From contig NZ_VUNS01000034.1 in the NCBI RefSeq assembly GCF_009695545.1, positions 1-57,034 of the forward strand: 57,034 nt of DNA. Reading direction: 5' to 3'. The translations under genes were made by a program, and so were the position numbers. This DNA comes from Victivallis lenta (GTDB taxonomy: Bacteria > Verrucomicrobiota > Lentisphaeria > Victivallales > Victivallaceae). Below, piece by piece: positions 53,073 to 57,034 of this stretch. Under the pieces are notes generated by a model. The model saw nothing but the letters and a program-made list of their open reading frames with translations. It made no database searches and was not told the origin of the DNA. Within the stretch, counting starts at the first letter, position 1. Each line of letters begins with the position of its first letter.

Positions 53073-54611
53073 TTACCGTTGGTTGCGTTTGAAATATTTG
53101 AGCAGCACCTTTTTGCGGGCGGTATCCGTCTGGGCCGGTTCGTTGTCCTGCGGATTCTCGGTGTGTTCGACGCTCCAGCCGTTCCATTCGCGGAAGGCGT
53201 GGTAGGTCCAGTCCCAGCCGTACTCCTCGAAGAGTGAGATGCAGTCCTCTAAATAGCGTTCCGCGCCGGGGGCCCACCGGACCGCCGAGAATTCGCCGAC
53301 GTAGATTCGCGCTCCGTAACGCTGCTGGAAGTCGCGCACCGGTCGCAGATGTTCGATCAGCGCCTGCCGGTTGCAGGCGGAGTCTGGATAGCTCGCCATG
53401 CCGTCTTTTCCCGCGACTCCCCAATTGTTGTTTACTCCCTGGTGCGTATACCCGCCCGGCCAATACATATGAAGCTGATAGATGATGTTGTCCAGCGGCA
53501 GGGGGGACAGGTAGCGGAACGCCTGCGGCGAGCACCAGTCGTTTGATTCGACGATGATGGGGGTTGCCGGATCGATCCTGCGAATTTCCTCCGCCGCAAG
53601 TTTTTGCGCCGTCAGGTAGTCAATGCGGCAGGGGCGTGACTGCATCGGTTCGTTGACGAGATCGTAGGCCCACAATGCCGGTTTGTCTTTCAGCCGGGAG
53701 GCGATTTTTCTCCAGGTTTTCAGAAAGGCATCGAAATGTTCCGGGCTGTCAAGCATTCCGAGGTCGGGCGAACGGCCTCCGGGCGGAGAATGGAGGTCGA
53801 CAATCACCCGCAGCCCGAGCTTTTCCGCACGATCCAGAACCTGCTCCAGTTCAATCAGTTTGGCATCCACCCACCGGAGATATTCCGCGACATCCCGGTC
53901 TGTGTCGTTTTGGCCCCAGTTCCGGACAAGCTGCCAGCGGATCAGGGCGGCTCCCCATGAGCGAAGCTCTTCCAGGTCGCCTTCCCGCAAAGCAGCCGGA
54001 GACATGGCTCCCCGCAGCGGCGGAATGGATTTCACCTGTTCCGAATATTGCACCCGGTAGTTGTTCGGCAGCTTTTGCGGCGGAAAAATTTCCGAAATAT
54101 CCTTGACGGTTGTCTGCAGGTTACGGAATTCAACCCTGCCAGAACTCTCCTCCAGCCCCAGCATCAGTTTTCCGCCCGTCGCTCCTTCCGGGACGAGGAA
54201 GGAGATTTCCAGTTTCTTCCAGCCGAATGTTCCCCGAAGACCGGAGGGAGAGCGCCAGACGTCGCGCCCGTCCTTGCGGTAATGCAGCAGAAATTTGACT
54301 CCGTTCCAGGCGTGACGCGGAACGGAGACGTTTTCCGCCCGGCATTCAACCGTCAGCCGCAGGGAGCGGCCGCGGTATGCCGCAACATCGAACGGCATCG
54401 AGACAGCATGGCGGACGCTCTGCGGTCGAAGTGACGCCGGCACGTCGATCGCAAGCACATCGAAGCCGTTCTCATTTCTGACGCTTGCCGAATCGATCCA
54501 GTTCCAGCTTCCCCCTTTCCCGAGATCGATTTGATGACATGTCTCCGCCGAAACCGCTGCTGCCAGAACAAAGATTGCGGCGCAGAAAAATATCCTGCAT
54601 ATCTGATTCAT
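53073..54611 (-). CDS. Exported GH5 endoglycanase-like enzyme
   Basis: A 512-aa protein with a signal peptide (MNQICRIFFCAAIFVLAAAVSA). A beta-rich carbohydrate-binding-like domain at about residues 25-175 is followed by a GH5 TIM barrel. GLRVIVDLHSPPGG is strand 3, YDLVNEP carries the acid/base Glu321, and IYVGEFSAVRW carries the nucleophile Glu440. LHMYWPGGYTHQG holds the conserved His and Tyr. The tail ends LKYFKRNQR. It resembles cellulase or mannanase-type GH5 enzymes; the substrate is unknown. AAGGATG precedes the ATG. It is flanked by two pseudopilin genes. Confidence 0.9.
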   Translation of the reverse strand: MNQICRIFFCAAIFVLAAAVSAETCHQIDLGKGGSWNWIDSASVRNENGFDVLAIDVPASLRPQSVRHAVSMPFDVAAYRGRSLRLTVECRAENVSVPRHAWNGVKFLLHYRKDGRDVWRSPSGLRGTFGWKKLEISFLVPEGATGGKLMLGLEESSGRVEFRNLQTTVKDISEIFPPQKLPNNYRVQYSEQVKSIPPLRGAMSPAALREGDLEELRSWGAALIRWQLVRNWGQNDTDRDVAEYLRWVDAKLIELEQVLDRAEKLGLRVIVDLHSPPGGRSPDLGMLDSPEHFDAFLKTWRKIASRLKDKPALWAYDLVNEPMQSRPCRIDYLTAQKLAAEEIRRIDPATPIIVESNDWCSPQAFRYLSPLPLDNIIYQLHMYWPGGYTHQGVNNNWGVAGKDGMASYPDSACNRQALIEHLRPVRDFQQRYGARIYVGEFSAVRWAPGAERYLEDCISLFEEYGWDWTYHAFREWNGWSVEHTENPQDNEPAQTDTARKKVLLKYFKRNQR

Positions 54612-54635
54612 TTATCATCCTTCCGGGAAGAGAGG

Positions 54636-54662
54636 CTATTGGTTGCGCTTGAAATACTTGAG
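54636..54662 (-). pseudogene. Vestigial GH5 C-terminus
   Basis: In the gap after the first pseudopilin gene, bases 54662-54639 (minus) encode LKYFKRNQ followed by a TAG at 54638-54636. The same residues end the intact GH5 (53102-53079). The two 24-base stretches differ at only two positions, both synonymous third-codon bases. This looks like the last codons of a second, deleted GH5 copy. Confidence 0.65.
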
Positions 54663-54668
54663 CTGCGG

Positions 54669-55391
54669 TCACGGTTTTCCGGTGGTTCCGTTCCAGGAGG
54701 TACACCAGAAGCTGCCGCCTTCGTCTTCGGCCAGGTTGCCGCCTTCCGGAATGTCGTTTGCCGACATGGGGGTGACGTGCCCGTCGGCAAATCCGATGTT
54801 TCCGCCTGTTCCGTTCCGATGACGCCAGTAGCGGTTGGTCATGTTTTCGCGGTTGATTGCGGCCGGATCGTCCCACGAGCCGGTCTTGTTCACGTCGAAG
54901 ACCGCGGCGCGGCCGCTCGGATTGCGGATTGCTCCGATTTTAACGTTTCCGCCGGGATCGTTGGTCAGGGACGCATAGCCGCCGACCCGGTTGATCCCGT
55001 AATGGTTCTGAAGAGTGCTCGGCGTATACGGCTCGGTGCTGCTCGGACAGGCGAACGGTCCGATGGGCCTGTTGATGCCGCTGGAGTCTTTGGGGGCGAA
55101 GCAGTAATCTGTAATTTCGATGCCCGGACTGTAGATCGACATCAGCATATCCAGCCATTTGCCGCTCCAGGAGCCAAGCCCGAGATTGCAGTTGGAGGCG
55201 GGAACAACATCGTTGTTGCCGTCGATGTACATGGCCAGAAATGTCCCGATCTGCTTGAGATTGTTGACGCAGGTGATGTCGCGGCTCCGGGCGCGCGCCT
55301 GATTCAGCGCCGGCAGCAGCATCGCCGCGAGGATTGCGATGATCGCAATGACGACGAGCAGTTCGATCAGGGTGAAGCGGGTTCTTTTCAT
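54669..55391 (-). CDS. Pseudopilin-like protein, cluster 2, first copy
   Basis: A 240-aa protein beginning MKRTR then [16 protein letters not shown], with the same pilin-type helix and Glu at +5, and Arg in place of the usual Gly before the cleavage site. [19 protein letters not shown] is the conserved region after the helix, and [14 protein letters not shown] contains the DGHV end motif. The ATG at 55391 follows AAAGGATG; a frame running to 55586 crosses the operator and is rejected. It is the first structural gene after the LacI gene. Probably surface or periplasmic, anchored by the N-terminal helix. Confidence 0.9.
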   Translation of the reverse strand: MKRTRFTLIELLVVIAIIAILAAMLLPALNQARARSRDITCVNNLKQIGTFLAMYIDGNNDVVPASNCNLGLGSWSGKWLDMLMSIYSPGIEITDYCFAPKDSSGINRPIGPFACPSSTEPYTPSTLQNHYGINRVGGYASLTNDPGGNVKIGAIRNPSGRAAVFDVNKTGSWDDPAAINRENMTNRYWRHRNGTGGNIGFADGHVTPMSANDIPEGGNLAEDEGGSFWCTSWNGTTGKP

Positions 55392-55421
55392 GTTCGTCCC
55401 ATCCTTTCGATGTGGTTTAGG

Positions 55422-55432
55422 AAACGCGTTAT
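55422..55432. promoter_or_regulatory. LacI-type operator before cluster 2 structural genes
   Basis: AAACGCGTTAT contains the perfect palindrome AACGCGTT and closely matches the two AACACGTT boxes in front of the LacI gene. Its position between the LacI stop and the pseudopilin start suggests direct control of the operon. Confidence 0.5.
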
Positions 55433-55458
55433 CTTGAGCGGCAAAAAAATACCGGAAC

Positions 55459-56493
55459 TCACTCCGCACGGCCGGTGGTTTCGGAAAAGGCGAATGTGAC
55501 CGGTATTTTGAGTTGAACGGGTTCTTTGCCGCCTTCAATCCGGGCGACGAGCTTTTCAAGGGCAGTGACACCGATCTCATAATCATTGGTCAGTGCGGTG
55601 ATGAAACGGTCTGTGGCAAGACGGGTGCTGCTCTGGCCGTCGAAGCATCCGACCGCGGCGGCAGGATACCGGGCGGCGATGCAGCGCGAGGCGCCGCGCG
55701 CCAGCTGCGGAGCGGTTGCGACGACCGCGTCGTATCGGCCGGTTGCCAGCAGTTCGGCGGCAAGCCGCTCTCCGTCGGCTTCCGTATAGTCGCTGTAACG
55801 GATCGCCTCCGGCGGAATCCGGACCCCGGCCCGGCGGATTCCGGCTTCGAGCTGCGGAATGATCGAGGTGTCCTCCTTCCCCGCCAGCCAGCAGAAGCTG
55901 CGGCGGCCCTTCTCACGCAGGTGCGAGACGATGCCGAAGGCGGAGTGCTCGTAATCGCTTGCGACGAACGAAAGCGAGGCGCTGCCTTCCGCTCCGGGCA
56001 GCGAAGTCAGGAAAATCCGCGGCCCGCTCAATGCGGCAAGTTCGTTCCAGTAGCGGTCGGAGCGGTGAACGCCCCAGATCAGAAGTCCGTCGAGAAAGCC
56101 CGACTGGAACAGCCCGGCATAGTGGTTGTTCTCCTGAAATTCCGGGCGGTTGAACAGCAGAAGCAGATTGTAGCCGGTCCGGCAGAGCGCCTTTTCGATG
56201 CCGGAGAGGATCTCGACGAAGTGTGTGTCGTTGAAGGCGTTGTGTCCCATCTCCTCCTGAGGCGGCACCAGCAGTCCGATGACATTGCTGCGGCGTTTGA
56301 AGAAACGCTGGGCGTTCACGTTCGGAACGTAATTCAGCGCCCGTGCCGCTTCGCGGATTCTCTCCTGCGTCTTTTCCGGAATCGGCAGTTCGCCGCTGCG
56401 GTGGTTCAGGACCCGCGACACGGTGCAGGTCGAAAGACCCACATGGCGGGCCAGTTCGCGGATGGTGCAGCTCTTTTTCGCAGGGTCGGGCAT
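55459..56493 (-). CDS. LacI-family transcriptional regulator, cluster 2
   Basis: A 344-aa repressor. The DNA-binding part is [21 protein letters not shown] near residue 10, with the hinge at [11 protein letters not shown]. The sugar-binding domain begins [12 protein letters not shown] and contains [17 protein letters not shown]. It probably senses a breakdown product released by the enzymes of this cluster. A consensus promoter with two AACACGTT boxes lies just upstream. Confidence 0.93.
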   Translation of the reverse strand: MPDPAKKSCTIRELARHVGLSTCTVSRVLNHRSGELPIPEKTQERIREAARALNYVPNVNAQRFFKRRSNVIGLLVPPQEEMGHNAFNDTHFVEILSGIEKALCRTGYNLLLLFNRPEFQENNHYAGLFQSGFLDGLLIWGVHRSDRYWNELAALSGPRIFLTSLPGAEGSASLSFVASDYEHSAFGIVSHLREKGRRSFCWLAGKEDTSIIPQLEAGIRRAGVRIPPEAIRYSDYTEADGERLAAELLATGRYDAVVATAPQLARGASRCIAARYPAAAVGCFDGQSSTRLATDRFITALTNDYEIGVTALEKLVARIEGGKEPVQLKIPVTFAFSETTGRAE

Positions 56494-56516
56494 CAGGCTT
56501 CTCCGTCTGTTTAGAT

Positions 56517-56570
56517 AACACGTTTATTGAACACGTTATTTATTATACCAAAAAAGAAGCGGAATGTCAA
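56517..56570 (-). promoter_or_regulatory. Consensus promoter with two operator boxes before LacI 2
   Basis: On the minus strand TTGACA (56570-56565) and TATAAT (56547-56542) match the sigma70 consensus exactly with 17 bp between. Two AACACGTT boxes (56530-56537, 56517-56524), 13 bp apart, cover the start-site region. This is the strongest promoter seen in the window and its placement fits autorepression. Confidence 0.75.
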
Positions 56571-56613
56571 GAGCCCGGTGAATGATTTCCGGATTTTTTT
56601 CGTGAAAATGAAA

Positions 56614-56655
56614 CGGGGGAACGGGGAAAGCGGAAACCTTCCCGCCGCTCCCCCG
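56614..56655 (-). terminator. Terminator of the right-edge gene
   Basis: CGGGGG (56614-56619) pairs with CCCCCG (56650-56655), with GCGG/CCGC inside. On the minus strand the stem is followed by TTTCATTTT. It lies 7 nt after the stop of the partial gene. Confidence 0.5.
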
Positions 56656-56661
56656 CGGATT

Positions 56662-57034
56662 TCAATTTTCTTCGGCCCACGCGATATGAAAGTCGCCCGT
56701 AACGTTTTCGAGCACATATTTCGGCCCGACACCGTCATATTCGAGCCGGGCTTTCAGCACGGATGGCTCAAGCACGGTCCGGTGCTGCTCCGGCGGATAG
56801 AAGCGGACCGAGTCGACGTGACCGGCCTCCGGACGGAACACCACGCGTGCGTTTGCGACTCCCCGAAGGAGAATCCGCCGCCTGACACCCGGCATGCCGG
56901 AGGTAGCCTCCCGGCACGACACCCTGCCGTGTTTCATGCCGAGGAATACGCGGCACTCGCGGTTGACGGCGCGTTCGGCGGGATAGCAGGCGGAACCGTT
57001 TCTGATCAGCGCGTCGGCGCCGGTGAACAGCGGG
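56662..57034 (-). CDS. C-terminal part of an unidentified protein (cut by window edge)
   Basis: The last 123 codons of a minus-strand gene whose start lies beyond the window. The visible part begins LFTGADALIRNGSACYPAER, continues through CRVFLGMKHGRVSCREATSG and RRRILLRGVANARVVF, and ends FHIAWAEEN. The Cys and beta-strand pattern could be part of an exported carbohydrate-active or binding protein, but no family is evident to me. The frame is open to the edge, without a start of its own that would be convincing. Confidence 0.55.
   Translation of the reverse strand, partial: PLFTGADALIRNGSACYPAERAVNRECRVFLGMKHGRVSCREATSGMPGVRRRILLRGVANARVVFRPEAGHVDSVRFYPPEQHRTVLEPSVLKARLEYDGVGPKYVLENVTGDFHIAWAEEN

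Noticed and set aside
55392-55586. Longer N-terminus for the first cluster-2 pseudopilin
   Set aside because: It crosses the operator and the LacI gene end; the pilin signal starts at 55391.
1-57034. CRISPR array or complete insertion sequence
   Set aside because: No regularly spaced direct repeats with unique spacers and no transposase gene with terminal inverted repeats were found.

Overview
The window comes from a GC-rich Gram-negative bacterium of the PVC group, most likely a Lentisphaerota (Victivallis-like) gut or animal-associated glycan degrader. This is an inference. It rests on three short H-x9-DG-type pseudopilins that all begin with an [11 protein letters not shown] segment, many exported glycoside hydrolases under LacI-type regulators, a complete Kdo/heptose lipopolysaccharide block, and glutaminyl-tRNA synthetase. 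No 16S rRNA gene is present to confirm it.

Layout. Positions 1-2099 are visibly more AT-rich and look like the end of an integrated replicon or phage-like element. It carries an HUH-type replication protein, a Trp/Cys repeat protein, stem-loops and three TGTTCTAA iterons, and it abuts the 3' end of a tRNA-Arg(TCT). Positions 2674-10472 (minus strand) form a tightly packed operon: glnS, a BrkB/YihY membrane protein, an exported GH5-like enzyme and an exported PA14-like protein. Positions 10784-14691 hold a GH78-type rhamnosidase, an acetyl-esterase-like hydrolase and a zinc metallopeptidase. Positions 14759-21750 form the envelope block: a small membrane protein, a heptose kinase, kdsB, kdsA, kdsC, a giant LptA-like protein and lptB. 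Then come hpf, a NifX-like protein, an Mrp/NBP35 ATPase and a MATE exporter.

Positions 24990-29731 carry an AraC regulator, an MFS transporter, a sialidase and a GT39-type glycosyltransferase. cysK (minus) is followed by a GH38 alpha-mannosidase. The first LacI/GH/pseudopilin/GH130 cluster lies at 34357-40878 (minus). Positions 41082-44604 contain a MATE-MarR pair, a glutaredoxin-like protein, a cell-wall amidase lipoprotein and a frameshifted small gene. ilvB follows, with a possible leader-peptide attenuator. Then come a zinc-ribbon membrane protein, an MFS transporter, and a second LacI/pseudopilin/GH5/pseudopilin/GH cluster (49845-56493). A partial gene runs off the right edge.

How it works together. 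The most interesting recurring unit is a LacI regulator followed by large secreted glycosidases interleaved, with short or no gaps, with single pseudopilin genes. It occurs twice (39841/35328 and 55459/49845). In the second copy there is a 24-base in-frame vestige of a lost GH5 tail and an 83-bp block identical between the two pseudopilins, so these modules appear to be actively duplicating and recombining. All three pseudopilins lack the usual glycine before the cleavage site. Together these suggest a dedicated pilin-linked export or display system for glycosidases. Candidate sigma70-type promoters (TTGxxx, 16-17 bp, TATxxT) are clear in many intergenic regions and support the operon boundaries given here.
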